The notes beneath the pieces are model-generated. The model ran no database searches. It had not been told where the DNA came from and worked only from the letters and a program-made list of their open reading frames with translations. Both the position numbers and the translations under genes were made by a program. A stretch of 48,307 nt of DNA. It comes from Bacteroidota bacterium. GTDB lineage: Bacteria > Bacteroidota > Bacteroidia > Bacteroidales > Prolixibacteraceae. This document shows, piece by piece, positions 33,834-42,413 of this stretch. Position 1 is the stretch's first letter. The number at the start of each line of letters is the position of its first letter. Location: positions 1 through 48,307 of the forward strand of contig JAJUGZ010000022.1 in NCBI GenBank assembly GCA_029265715.1, written 5' to 3'.

Positions 33834-34514
33834 CTAAAGTTTGACGATCCGGTCTTTTCCGGTTTCATCGACGTTGTTTTTGACTTTATAATAAAAAGCT
33901 CCTTTTTTAGATTCTGAGGCGTTTTTTAGGTCAAGTCTTTCAAGTACTCCCAACGAAAGGATCTTTTTTCTGAAGTTTCCCGGGTCAAATTCACGCATAA
34001 AAATAGCATCGTAAACTTTCCGGAGTTGAATCAGTGTGAACATCTCCGGCAGGAGTTCACTTCCAATCAGGCTATATCCCGCTTTTTGCTGAAGTCGGCT
34101 TAAGGCTTTGTCAACCATGTCTTTGTGGTCGAAAAGCAAGGTGGGGAGGTTGTTGATGGGGTACCACTCAGCGCCTGTTTTTTTCAGAATTTCCTCGTCA
34201 TATAAGTCAATCCGGATTAATGCATAGTAGGCCAAACTAATAACACGTGCTTCCGGATCACGGTCGGGCTTTGAAAACACCTGGACCTGTTCCATGAAGA
34301 TTTCTTCCAAACCGGTAGTTTGCTTTAATATGCGGGCAGCTGCTTCGTCTGAAGATTCGTCGTTTTGAATAAATCCACCCGGCAGCGACCAATTTCCTTT
34401 CGATGGTTCGAAGCCACGAGGATAAAGCAGAAGCTTTAGCTGATCGTCCTGATAACCGAAAATCACACAGTCAACGGCCACATAATGCTTCGGATGGTTA
34501 ACGTACAATTCCAT
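33834..34514 (-). CDS. Nudix-domain transcriptional regulator (NrtR/AraR-like)
   Basis: 226 residues. The Nudix fold is at about 10-140. The Nudix box region (about 46-69, GGFIQNDESSDEAAARIL) has lost the catalytic REUxEE glutamates, which shows a sensor rather than a hydrolase. The C-terminal 70 residues (FTLIQLRKVYDAIF and onwards to VERLDLKN-like segments) are the winged helix of NrtR-type regulators. In Bacteroides the related AraR responds to arabinose. The symporter behind it is the probable target, and a perfect 9-base dyad in its own promoter (34546-34568) is a candidate operator. Confidence 0.85.
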   Translation of the reverse strand: MELYVNHPKHYVAVDCVIFGYQDDQLKLLLYPRGFEPSKGNWSLPGGFIQNDESSDEAAARILKQTTGLEEIFMEQVQVFSKPDRDPEARVISLAYYALIRIDLYDEEILKKTGAEWYPINNLPTLLFDHKDMVDKALSRLQQKAGYSLIGSELLPEMFTLIQLRKVYDAIFMREFDPGNFRKKILSLGVLERLDLKNASESKKGAFYYKVKNNVDETGKDRIVKL

Positions 34515-34545
34515 TTAGATGGTTAGTTAAATATGCGGCCAAATT

Positions 34546-34568
34546 ATAAAAGTATTTTTTACTTTTAT
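34546..34568. promoter_or_regulatory. Candidate operator of the Nudix regulator
   Basis: ATAAAAGTA (34546-34554), five T's, TACTTTTAT (34560-34568): a perfect 9-base inverted repeat, 32 bases before the regulator start. This is suited to a dimeric repressor. Autoregulation of the regulator-symporter operon is inferred. Confidence 0.5.
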
Positions 34569-34795
34569 TGTATTGCCGAAAATATTTTTGTTTTTCTGTT
34601 GGAGAACATTTAAAAACGACTTTTTCATTGGAGCCTTGAAATGAAGTTGTTGAAAGCTGACATGATGAAATCAGTCAGAATGACGGAACCGAATGGATTT
34701 TTGTCTGTTGCGCGACCGGATAAATTTCAGCAGGGAATCCGGTCGGTCATATACGGGGAAATAAGTATCTTCGGGGCAACTAATCCTAGTCTCTT

Positions 34796-35731
34796 ATGCC
34801 TGAATCGGTTGCCATCATCTTACCTTGCTACAACGAAGAAGCCGTTATTCTTCGGTTTCTGGGACTGCTTGAATCAAAAATCGGACAGCTCGGTGTCCGG
34901 TTTCAATTGGTGGTTGTGAACGACAGCTCGAACGACCAAACGCTGGACTTGCTGAAAACCTGGCAACCCCAATCGAAAAATATCGGGATCACGATTCTCG
35001 ACCTTTTTTTTAATCAGGGACATCAGGGCGCTATTTATCAGGGGCTTGTTTACGCTGAATCGTTGAATGCTGATCACCTGATTGTGATGGACTCTGATGG
35101 GGAAGACGATCCGGAGGCTATCGGAGAACTGCTCAAATACCGTCACTTTGACGTGGTAAAAGTGTATCGCGGTAAACGCAATGAAAACCTGCGTTTCCGT
35201 ATTGGTTATCAGCTTTATAAATCGGTATTCAGGCTTATCACCCGCGCCGAAATGAACTACGGAAACTTTGTGATGATCTCGCCCCGGATCTTAAAAAGTG
35301 CTGTGCATTTTTCGTTCATTCATTTTGCCGCTTTCCTGACCAAACAACGGTGCACCCAAACGGGTTTTGTCTGGGACAAATCGGAACGGCTGGGCGGCGA
35401 ATCGAAAATGAACCTGCCTTCGCTCATCGATCACGGGATTAAATCGTTTATCGAGCTTTCAAAAGAGTTGCTGTTCTCTATTTTCAGATTGTTTATCTTC
35501 TTTACCGTCGTTTTGCTGATCGGTATTTTTATTGTCTTGAAAAAGAAATACATATCCGGAGAAGCCATTATTGGCTGGACAAGTACCCTGCTGATGTTGA
35601 TTTTTATTGCCGGCTTGATTTGTCTGGGTGTTTTCATTATCGGCAATTTGCTGGTCAACATTTTGGAAAAGTACAAGCAATCGAACCGGGTTGTGTTGTA
35701 CCGGGTTGTTAAAGAAGTTTTCCCGGCGTAA
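34796..35731 (+). CDS. Family 2 glycosyltransferase with two C-terminal membrane helices
   Basis: 311 residues. The GT-A start VAIILPCYNEE (5-15) and the nucleotide-sugar metal motif VMDSDGEDDPEAI (about 97-109) are present. After the catalytic domain come two membrane helices (about 231-253 and 265-292). The layout matches DPM1/ArnC/GtrB-type enzymes, which transfer a sugar to undecaprenyl phosphate. The acceptor and sugar are not deducible. It is divergent from the Nudix gene and its stop is 13 bases from the stop of a small ORF on the other strand. Confidence 0.87.
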   Translation: MPESVAIILPCYNEEAVILRFLGLLESKIGQLGVRFQLVVVNDSSNDQTLDLLKTWQPQSKNIGITILDLFFNQGHQGAIYQGLVYAESLNADHLIVMDSDGEDDPEAIGELLKYRHFDVVKVYRGKRNENLRFRIGYQLYKSVFRLITRAEMNYGNFVMISPRILKSAVHFSFIHFAAFLTKQRCTQTGFVWDKSERLGGESKMNLPSLIDHGIKSFIELSKELLFSIFRLFIFFTVVLLIGIFIVLKKKYISGEAIIGWTSTLLMLIFIAGLICLGVFIIGNLLVNILEKYKQSNRVVLYRVVKEVFPA

Positions 35732-35743
35732 GGATTACTTTCA

Positions 35744-35959
35744 TCAGGCCGGGCAGCGGCAATAAAGCCGGTCGAACCAATTTGCACTTTCATCAAGCAG
35801 GGAACCTTGGCTCCAGTTTACATACACATTCATCTTTCCGGAAACGATTAGTTCACCACAGCCGGTAGCTTTAAGGGCCTGAATACACAACAACCCGATC
35901 ATGCCGAAGACTATTATCCCTGAATCCTTAATCGACTCATTTTTTTTGTTCAACAACAC
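35744..35959 (-). CDS. Possible small membrane-associated protein after the symporter gene
   Basis: A frame of up to 71 residues, starting with GTG at 35959 inside the end of the symporter gene, or with ATG at 35902. It has a hydrophobic stretch IIVFGMIGLLCIQAL and a polar, Trp- and Cys-containing tail (WSQGSLLDESANWFDRLY, then CRCPA). It exactly fills the space between the symporter and the convergent glycosyltransferase, and its codons look normal. No family recognised, and it may be chance. Confidence 0.35.
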   Translation of the reverse strand: MLLNKKNESIKDSGIIVFGMIGLLCIQALKATGCGELIVSGKMNVYVNWSQGSLLDESANWFDRLYCRCPA

Positions 35960-37298
35960 GTTCCATGTTAGATGTCGTTTCAGGAATGAAGATCAGAATG
36001 GCGTTGAGTAAAAAACCCAGCGCAATAACGAAATTTCCGGACGACAGGTTTGCCAGAGTCAGCATCAGCTTGCCAGTCAAGGCCAGTACGCCGCCGGTTA
36101 ACATCGCCGGGATGCCCAGTCTGCGATTGTAGGGCAGTTTAAACAAGGCGGCTGCCATGGGAACGATAAATGCTCCGGAGTAAAACGATAAGGCTAACAG
36201 CAGCGACGACACGATTGAGGTGATCTTCAGTGAAATAAGCATGCTTAGCAGGCCGACCAGCACAAGCAGGCCTTTGGTCAGGCGAAAAGCGCTTTGGTTG
36301 TTCAGGTCTTTGCTGAACAGTTCGCTCAAGATCATGGACGCTGTGAGCAACGTGGTGGATGCCGATGACAATACAGCTGATAACAAGGCGGCAACCATCA
36401 GTCCGGCTGCCCAGTCGGGCAAATAGTGGTTAATCAGGTCGACCAGCGCAGCCCCTTTTTCTCCGGATACCTGGTGTGCATAGGCAAACACGCCAATGTA
36501 AGCCAGCAGCAGGGCAAGCGGGATCAAGACCAGCAGTACGATCCACACGCTTTGGCGCGCGACTCGTTCGTCGCGGGCACAAAAAACGCGCGAATAAATA
36601 TCGGGGCCTACCACGAATGTGGTTGAGAACGTGAGCATCAGGATCAGCAGGTCGACAGGTGAGAACTGTGGGTTAAACGGGAAGGCTTTGGCAAAAACGG
36701 GCATTTGTCCGCTTCCTTCGGACGGCAGTAACCAGGCAGTAATAACGACGCCCAGCAGGATGACGATCGATTGAAAAAAATCGGTTTTTAGTACAGAGAT
36801 TTGTCCTCCAACGTAAGTGTACACAATAAAAATAACGCCCGAAAGCACCACGCCTGTTTCGTAGCTGACAGCAAAAAAACTGACCAAAATTTGGCCCGAA
36901 GCAATGATTTGCGCTGCGATGATGCCCAGCCAGGCAACCGGGATGATCAGCGAAGTGACTTTGCGGGCCGTTTCGCCGTAGAAATTGCCCATCAGCCCCG
37001 GTAGTGTGAACTTGCCTTGTTGGTGCACTTTACGCACAATAGGCAGCAATCCGGCCAACCCGATACTGATGGCTAGAATATACCAGGAAGCCGCCCACGA
37101 CTGTTTTTCGCACAGGTTAATGGTTCCCAGTATTGCCGAACCACCCAGAATGGTGGCCAGCAGGCTCCCCGAAATTTGCAGGGCCCCGTTGCGTTTCCCG
37201 GCCAGTAAATAGTCGAGTGGCGACTTAATCCGGAGGGCCGAAACAATACCGATAACCAGCAATACAAGGGCGTAAACAATCAAAATAGCAAGCTTCAT
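35937..37298 (-). CDS. Sodium:solute symporter (SSS family)
   Basis: 453 residues with about 12-13 membrane helices. It starts MKLAILIVYALVLLVIGIVS, followed by SPLDYLLAGKRNG, the usual SSS N-terminus. GSLLATILGGSAILGTINLCEKQ (helix 2) and AALLSAVLSSASTTLLTASM (helix 9, with the Ser/Thr sodium site) are typical. It is shorter than the sugar symporter at 32044 and more like PutP/pantothenate types, with unknown substrate. A small ORF overlaps its last codons. Confidence 0.87.
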   Translation of the reverse strand: MKLAILIVYALVLLVIGIVSALRIKSPLDYLLAGKRNGALQISGSLLATILGGSAILGTINLCEKQSWAASWYILAISIGLAGLLPIVRKVHQQGKFTLPGLMGNFYGETARKVTSLIIPVAWLGIIAAQIIASGQILVSFFAVSYETGVVLSGVIFIVYTYVGGQISVLKTDFFQSIVILLGVVITAWLLPSEGSGQMPVFAKAFPFNPQFSPVDLLILMLTFSTTFVVGPDIYSRVFCARDERVARQSVWIVLLVLIPLALLLAYIGVFAYAHQVSGEKGAALVDLINHYLPDWAAGLMVAALLSAVLSSASTTLLTASMILSELFSKDLNNQSAFRLTKGLLVLVGLLSMLISLKITSIVSSLLLALSFYSGAFIVPMAAALFKLPYNRRLGIPAMLTGGVLALTGKLMLTLANLSSGNFVIALGFLLNAILIFIPETTSNMERVVEQKK

Positions 37299-37362
37299 GG
37301 GTCGAATCTAAGGTTTGCTGAAAACGATCAGGGGCAAAAATACCGAAGATTTGGGCCCCAGA

Positions 37363-37390
37363 GAAAAAACAGCCCGGGGAAAAGGCTGTT
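37363..37390 (-). terminator. Terminator of the secreted protease gene
   Basis: On the - strand AACAGCC (37390-37384), loop, GGCTGTT and six T's, starting 13 bases after the protease stop. A standard rho-independent terminator. Confidence 0.8.
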
Positions 37391-37402
37391 ATCCCGTTAT
37401 TT

Positions 37403-39580
37403 TTAGCGAAGATATGATACTTTTTGAGAATAACTTTTTCCTGCAATTTGATATTTTACCACATAGATACCCGAGCGCAATCCGGAAAAATCTAACCGGA
37501 CCACGTTGGGCTGAGCGCTTACTGTAGCAACTTTAACCGACCTGCCCAATAAATCATAAACGTTAAATTGTTCCGGAAGATCGAATTCTTCGGAGGTAAT
37601 AATTGTTAATATCCCATTAGAGCCAACCGGATTGGGATAGGCTTTAACTAATTGACCTTCGTCGAGTTTTTCACTAATGGTATCGGTATCGAATCCGCAG
37701 GCAACAATTTCCATCAGTATCGAAGAACCTTTTCCGGAGTTTAGATCGGCAAAAGTTGTCCAATTGCCGTTTTGTTTCAGGTACATTGTGTTGACCCGGC
37801 CGGCAAGCGGGCTGGCAATATACATCGAAAGCGAATCTTTTGCCCCCAGGTTCTCCAGCGAAAAAGCAACAAAGAAATTGCCCGAGGTTTCAATCGGATA
37901 TGTGAACGGGATATAATTCATGGCGTCCACATAAAAACCGTTGATGTCAACCTGGCTGGAGTATAGCAAGTTTCCCGGATAGTCTGTTCCGTCAAACACC
38001 TGAACTTTTAACATCGAGGTCTTGCCCGCTATGGCCGGTTTCACTTTGGCTATGCCCACAGAAACTCCTTCCAAGGTACAGGCATCGGCAAACGAGAACT
38101 TTTCTGCAAAACTGGTAATGCCACTCGGATTGGTCCCGGCCCAGTAGCCTGATCCAGTCATCCCGTTGGTGTGGGTATCGGTATTCAAAAAATTTGTTTC
38201 GGCCAGGCAAACTTCGGCCCCCGAGTACGGGCTATATCCCTGAATCGACGTCTGCCCGGTGTTTCCCGGATCAAGCCAGGCTTTTAATTGTTTGGCCGGC
38301 TCGGAACGGTAATCCCATTGTTTGCTGAACTTCGAGAAATAATCATTTGTCGGGCTCGAACAGTTGGCTGATCCTCCGGTTAAGGTGCCAATCAAAAGTT
38401 TCTTCGGGTTGAATAATGGCCCGCCCGACGAACCGGCTTCGGTGGTTCCATATTCCCACTTATAAATTTTCCAGAAAGAATTGCTCAGATATTGGGTCCG
38501 AAAAGATGCCGTACCTGGTTTTTCATTATCGACTGAAATTTTTTTGATATCGCCCTGAGGATGATGAATGGTCAGGGTCGATGCAGGGGCGGTTGTGGCA
38601 AGGTCCCAGCCGACATAATAGGGCCGGTATGGATAGGGTGGTTTGTCTGACAATCGGACCAACGCAAAATCGAGGCTGTCGAAATTTGCCTTTAGCGAAC
38701 TACCGCTGATACTCCGGCTGTCGTCGCCATCGAACGCGCTGCAATAAGGCGATTCGTAGTTAAAAAGAAAGACGGTTTGCTGGGCCGATGTTTCTGTCGA
38801 GATGCAGTGATTGGCGGTTAAAAGATAAGGTGTTCCGTCCAAACTGGTATTATTTATCAGCGTTCCGGTGCAAAGTTCAGTTCCGTTTATAACTAACCGG
38901 CAAACAGCGTCGCGCTGATTTTCGTAGCCGTTTCCCAAGTCGCAATTAACATCGACATTGCAACTTTCGGATAATCCTTTGGGGCGACGGCCAACAACTC
39001 CGGAAGCCGACTTGATCCCCACAAAATCATGTGCAATCCGCCCAATCTGGATATCGCCCCTGAAGTCTGAATTTTCCGGTTCTTCATATTGTATCAGCAC
39101 ATCGTCGCCGGTAACCGGTTCAATGGCTAATTTCCGGTACTCTTTGTTGTTGAATGAGGTAAAAGCGCCTTTTATATCCTGACAATCAGTTCCGACTACA
39201 AACAAGCGGGCGCCTTCGGGAAGATAGTAGCGATCAAAAATCAGGTTTAACGAATAAGCCCCTGCTGAATGGATTCTCAGCTGCCAGATGTTGTAGCCGT
39301 CCCAGTTGGTCCATTGACCGGAGTTATCCGGGTTCAGCGCCACATCGAATGCGAAGGCAAAACGGAACGGCTTCAGTTCGTTGGCAGCCATTTCTTTTTC
39401 GAGGTCGCGCAGTAACGCATTGTTGTCGACCGCAGGAAGCTCAATGACATTTGTCGTTTGGGCCGATTTTTCAACCGGGAACTCCATCGGTTTTCCACCT
39501 TCTGAAATTTGTGCGGCTGATACCTGATAGATGAACAAGAATCCTGCAACCCCTAAGGCTTGAATCCAGCTTTTATTCAT
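37403..39580 (-). CDS. Secreted trypsin-like (lysyl endopeptidase-type) serine protease with T9SS sorting domain
   Basis: 725 residues. A signal peptide (1-23) is followed by an N-terminal region of about 200 residues. The protease domain has His258 (TANHC), Asp304 (DSLDFALVRL) and Ser385 (GTTEAGSSGGPLF), the usual set for lysyl-endopeptidase-like S1 proteases. Multiple cysteines suggest disulfides. A beta-rich domain (about 460-640) follows. The chain ends in a type A T9SS sorting domain (about 650-725) with VKAYPNPVGSNGILTI, VYDLLGRSV and LRSGIYVVKY. It should be exported across the outer membrane by the type IX system and then released or anchored. This is strong evidence for Bacteroidota. 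Confidence 0.92.
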   Translation of the reverse strand: MNKSWIQALGVAGFLFIYQVSAAQISEGGKPMEFPVEKSAQTTNVIELPAVDNNALLRDLEKEMAANELKPFRFAFAFDVALNPDNSGQWTNWDGYNIWQLRIHSAGAYSLNLIFDRYYLPEGARLFVVGTDCQDIKGAFTSFNNKEYRKLAIEPVTGDDVLIQYEEPENSDFRGDIQIGRIAHDFVGIKSASGVVGRRPKGLSESCNVDVNCDLGNGYENQRDAVCRLVINGTELCTGTLINNTSLDGTPYLLTANHCISTETSAQQTVFLFNYESPYCSAFDGDDSRSISGSSLKANFDSLDFALVRLSDKPPYPYRPYYVGWDLATTAPASTLTIHHPQGDIKKISVDNEKPGTASFRTQYLSNSFWKIYKWEYGTTEAGSSGGPLFNPKKLLIGTLTGGSANCSSPTNDYFSKFSKQWDYRSEPAKQLKAWLDPGNTGQTSIQGYSPYSGAEVCLAETNFLNTDTHTNGMTGSGYWAGTNPSGITSFAEKFSFADACTLEGVSVGIAKVKPAIAGKTSMLKVQVFDGTDYPGNLLYSSQVDINGFYVDAMNYIPFTYPIETSGNFFVAFSLENLGAKDSLSMYIASPLAGRVNTMYLKQNGNWTTFADLNSGKGSSILMEIVACGFDTDTISEKLDEGQLVKAYPNPVGSNGILTIITSEEFDLPEQFNVYDLLGRSVKVATVSAQPNVVRLDFSGLRSGIYVVKYQIAGKSYSQKVSYLR

Positions 39581-39673
39581 AGTTGAAAGTCAATAATAAA
39601 CCAAAAATACAATATTTTAGCAGAACAAGCGGGAATAAGCTTGGTTCAAATACGAACAGTAATACAAATCGGG

Positions 39674-40087
39674 ATGAAGGTTTTGGTGATGTACGTAAAC
39701 AAGTTTAGTTATCGTCCGGCTGAAAAGAACCTGGAGGGAGCTGATGACTGTTTGGAAGGGAAAAGCTTTGAAAAAGCCATCCTGGCCTTTATCCAGGTTG
39801 AGGAAACAGACGAAGAAAAGGATGTGGCCAGCCGTGAAAAGAAATTGGTCAATCATCTGAAATGGACAGCTCGGAAGAACCATGCCGGCACAGTCATCTT
39901 GCATTCGTTTGCCCATCTGTCCGATTCAAAAGCATCGACCGAATTTACAAAGGCAGTATTCGACCAGGCCGAAAAGCGGCTGCAAAATGCCGGCTATGTT
40001 ACGGCACAAACCCCTTTTGGTTATTTTCTTGACTTGCAAATCGATGCGCCTGGTTTTTCGCTGGCACGGATATGGGCCAGCTTGTAG
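39674..40087 (+). CDS. Free-standing threonyl-tRNA synthetase editing domain protein
   Basis: 137 residues from the ATG at 39674 (MKVLVMYVNKFSY). The in-frame start at 39641 adds residues unlike the family. The sequence resembles the archaeal ThrRS N-terminal editing domain, a D-aminoacyl-tRNA deacylase fold: KVLVMYVNKFSYRPAEKN at the start, GTVILHSFAHLSDSKAS in the middle and TPFGYFLDLQIDAPG near the end. As a separate protein it would hydrolyse mischarged tRNA, possibly Ser-tRNA(Thr), in trans. Bacterial ThrRS normally carries a different editing domain, so the need for it here is unclear. The following tatD-like gene starts about 90 bases later. Confidence 0.72.
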   Translation: MKVLVMYVNKFSYRPAEKNLEGADDCLEGKSFEKAILAFIQVEETDEEKDVASREKKLVNHLKWTARKNHAGTVILHSFAHLSDSKASTEFTKAVFDQAEKRLQNAGYVTAQTPFGYFLDLQIDAPGFSLARIWASL

Positions 40088-40177
40088 TGTTTGCTACAAA
40101 ACACACCAGATACGACACAAGGAAAAAGATAATAGACAATGGGCATAAGATTATAGACATTAATACGTTTGACTTTC

Positions 40178-40831
40178 GTGACTCTAATTAATTTTCATAC
40201 TCATCAACGGCGCTGCGATACAGAGATTGAAGTCCTGAATATCTTTGCGCAGGACCTGCCTTCCGAACAGAATCAACAATCTTGTTCGTCTGGCCTGCAT
40301 CCCTGGCACATTGACCGGGTGAATGTAGAACAAACGCTTTCCCGGCTTAAAGAAGCTTGCCGACAGAAACACATTATTGCAATCGGCGAATGCGGGATTG
40401 ACCGTGCCTGCCCTGTCAACTTTCAGGTTCAGGAAGAAATTTTCAAAAAACAAATCAGATTTTCCGAAACATTCATGTTGCCGTTAGTCATTCATTGTGT
40501 TCGGGCTTATCCTGATTTAATCCGTATCCGAAAAACGACCAAAGCGGTACAACCCTGGATTATTCACGGATACTCCGGGAACCAACAGCAAACACAACAA
40601 CTAACCGGCCATAACTTTTACTTTTCAATCGGAGAAAAAGGTATGTTGGGCAAATCGGCTAAAGATAGGTTAGGACAGATTCCTCTTGACCATCTTTTTT
40701 TGGAAACTGATGAAAGCGACTGGTCTATTGCAAAAATTTATTTCTTTGCAGCGCAAATATTGGAGATCGGAGAGGAGACCCTTGTCGATCAGATTTTCAG
40801 GAACTATAAACACATTTTTCAGAATGGCTGA
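40178..40831 (+). CDS. TatD-family metal-dependent hydrolase
   Basis: 217 residues if GTG at 40178 is the start (giving MTLINFHTH). A TTG at 40169 is possible and adds three residues. No ATG is available near the conserved start. Metal ligands of the family are visible: FHTH near 6-9, Glu in IGECGID (about 70), His in LVIHC, His in IIHGYSG (about 129) and Asp in ETDES (about 178). It is shorter than E. coli TatD (260), as in many Bacteroidota. The likely role is DNA/nucleotide-related hydrolase. It overlaps the tcdA start by eight bases, so the two are coupled. Confidence 0.83.
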   Translation: MTLINFHTHQRRCDTEIEVLNIFAQDLPSEQNQQSCSSGLHPWHIDRVNVEQTLSRLKEACRQKHIIAIGECGIDRACPVNFQVQEEIFKKQIRFSETFMLPLVIHCVRAYPDLIRIRKTTKAVQPWIIHGYSGNQQQTQQLTGHNFYFSIGEKGMLGKSAKDRLGQIPLDHLFLETDESDWSIAKIYFFAAQILEIGEETLVDQIFRNYKHIFQNG

Positions 40832-41570
40832 TTGGTTGCAACGGACCCGCCTGTTGGTGGGCGATGAAGGATTGGAACGATTGAAAAAAGCTCATGTTTT
40901 GGTTGTTGGACTGGGCGGTGTTGGGGCTTATGCTGCCGAACAGATTTGCCGGGCCGGAGTGGGTCGGATGACCATCGTGGATGGCGATGTGGTGGAAGAA
41001 ACCAACCGGAACCGTCAGCTTCCCGCATTAATCAGCAACGATGGTCAGCCCAAGGCTGAAATTCTGGCTGCCCGTTTTCGTGACATCAATCCGGATATTG
41101 AACTCACCGTAATCAATGAATACCTGAAAGATGAGCGGCTTTGGGAAGTTGTTGATGCTCATCCGTACGATTATGTCGTTGATGCCATCGACACGCTTGC
41201 CCCCAAAATTTTTCTGATCCAGCGATGTCTCCAAAATAAACTACCCTTGGTTAGCTCGATGGGTGCCGGCGGGAAGTTTGATCCGTCGATGGTAAAAGTC
41301 TCGGATATCTCAAAATCATACAATTGCACACTGGCGCGAATGCTCCGGAAAAGATTGCACAATCTGGGCATTTACAAAGGCTTCAACGTGGTATTTTCTC
41401 CGGAAGCGGTGGATAAAGAGAAGGTGATAGCCGAAGATGGCCGGAACAAGGCCTCGGTGGTTGGAACCATTTCGTATATGCCCCCGGTTTTTGGTTGTTT
41501 TTGTGCATCGGTTGTGCTACGCGGAATTCTTGAAGGTAATCCGAAATTCAGCAAAAATCAGGAGCAATAG
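40824..41570 (+). CDS. tcdA: tRNA threonylcarbamoyladenosine dehydratase, ThiF/E1-like
   Basis: 248 residues from the ATG at 40824. An earlier start inside the tatD-like gene is rejected. The family begins WLQRTRLLVGDEGLERLK, then the dinucleotide fold LVVGLGGVGAYAAEQICRAG (30-49) and the E1 motif DGDVVEETNRNRQLPAL with the arginine pair that contacts ATP. DYVVDAIDTLAPK is the second conserved patch. TcdA/CsdL cyclises t6A37 to ct6A in tRNAs that read ANN codons. The substrate fits with a tRNA-editing protein gene two genes upstream. Confidence 0.9.
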   Translation: MADWLQRTRLLVGDEGLERLKKAHVLVVGLGGVGAYAAEQICRAGVGRMTIVDGDVVEETNRNRQLPALISNDGQPKAEILAARFRDINPDIELTVINEYLKDERLWEVVDAHPYDYVVDAIDTLAPKIFLIQRCLQNKLPLVSSMGAGGKFDPSMVKVSDISKSYNCTLARMLRKRLHNLGIYKGFNVVFSPEAVDKEKVIAEDGRNKASVVGTISYMPPVFGCFCASVVLRGILEGNPKFSKNQEQ

Positions 41571-41642
41571 TTTTTCGATTTTCTGTTTTTCTATCGTGGA
41601 GCTGGCACAAAAATTGTTCAAATTCCGGAAAATCAAAAAACA

Positions 41643-42368
41643 ATGAAACAACGAGCCATCTCTTATCCGGTAATCGTTATGGCGGCACTTTTGGCTGCCT
41701 GTGCAACTCCCCGGGAAATCTTAAAATTGAAACCCCAGTCGTCTGACACGAGTTGGTTTTATGGTCAGGAATTTACCGGAGACTCGCTTTACGGAATCAT
41801 TGCCCATGCTGCATTTGATGAAGTGAGTTATCCTTATTATATTTTCGATGTGGAAATTATTAATCGTTCAAATTTGCCGATCCTGATTGACCCGGCAACC
41901 TTCTTTTGTCTTCCGCTCGACGGTAAAAGTCAGGTAATGAACGGCGACACCATCTATGCCCGCGACCCGGAGCTGGAAATACTCGATATCGACCGTAAAC
42001 TTTCTGTAAACGAGGCCCGTTCGAAAAACCAGTTGGGCTTGGCTCTTTTAGCTGCAGGCGTAGATATTGCCACGGGCGTGGCTGTTTTGTCGGACGATAA
42101 TCCGCATAACGACTGGCTAAGAACCGATTTGCTCGATGCAACCATTATTGATGGAGAAGCCAACCACTTTGAAACACAAAATCTCATGCAATTGCGCGAC
42201 TCATGGAAATCGACCACCCTGCGCAAAACGACATTAAATACTGGGGATATTCTTCAGGGAAAAGTATTGGTGCCGGTTTATAAAAATGCCTCATATATCC
42301 AGTTAAATATTCCGGTCGACAATGAACTTATCCGGATCAATTTCATGCAGATCCGCTTTTTGCCTTAA
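41643..42368 (+). CDS. Hypothetical lipoprotein
   Basis: 241 residues. The signal MKQRAISYPVIVMAALLAAC ends in a lipobox (LAAC, Cys20), so it is expected to be a lipoprotein. The rest is soluble, mixed alpha/beta, with a DVEIINRSNLPILIDPATF beta-strand section, like an immunoglobulin-type fold, and an alanine-rich helix (LGLALLAAGVDIATGVAVL) in the middle. No family recognised. It is 72 bases after tcdA on the same strand and convergent with aroE. Confidence 0.7.
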   Translation: MKQRAISYPVIVMAALLAACATPREILKLKPQSSDTSWFYGQEFTGDSLYGIIAHAAFDEVSYPYYIFDVEIINRSNLPILIDPATFFCLPLDGKSQVMNGDTIYARDPELEILDIDRKLSVNEARSKNQLGLALLAAGVDIATGVAVLSDDNPHNDWLRTDLLDATIIDGEANHFETQNLMQLRDSWKSTTLRKTTLNTGDILQGKVLVPVYKNASYIQLNIPVDNELIRINFMQIRFLP

Positions 42369-42413
42369 CTGTGTCTTTGTGGAAACTGCGACTGAAAACT
42401 GGTAATTCCACGT

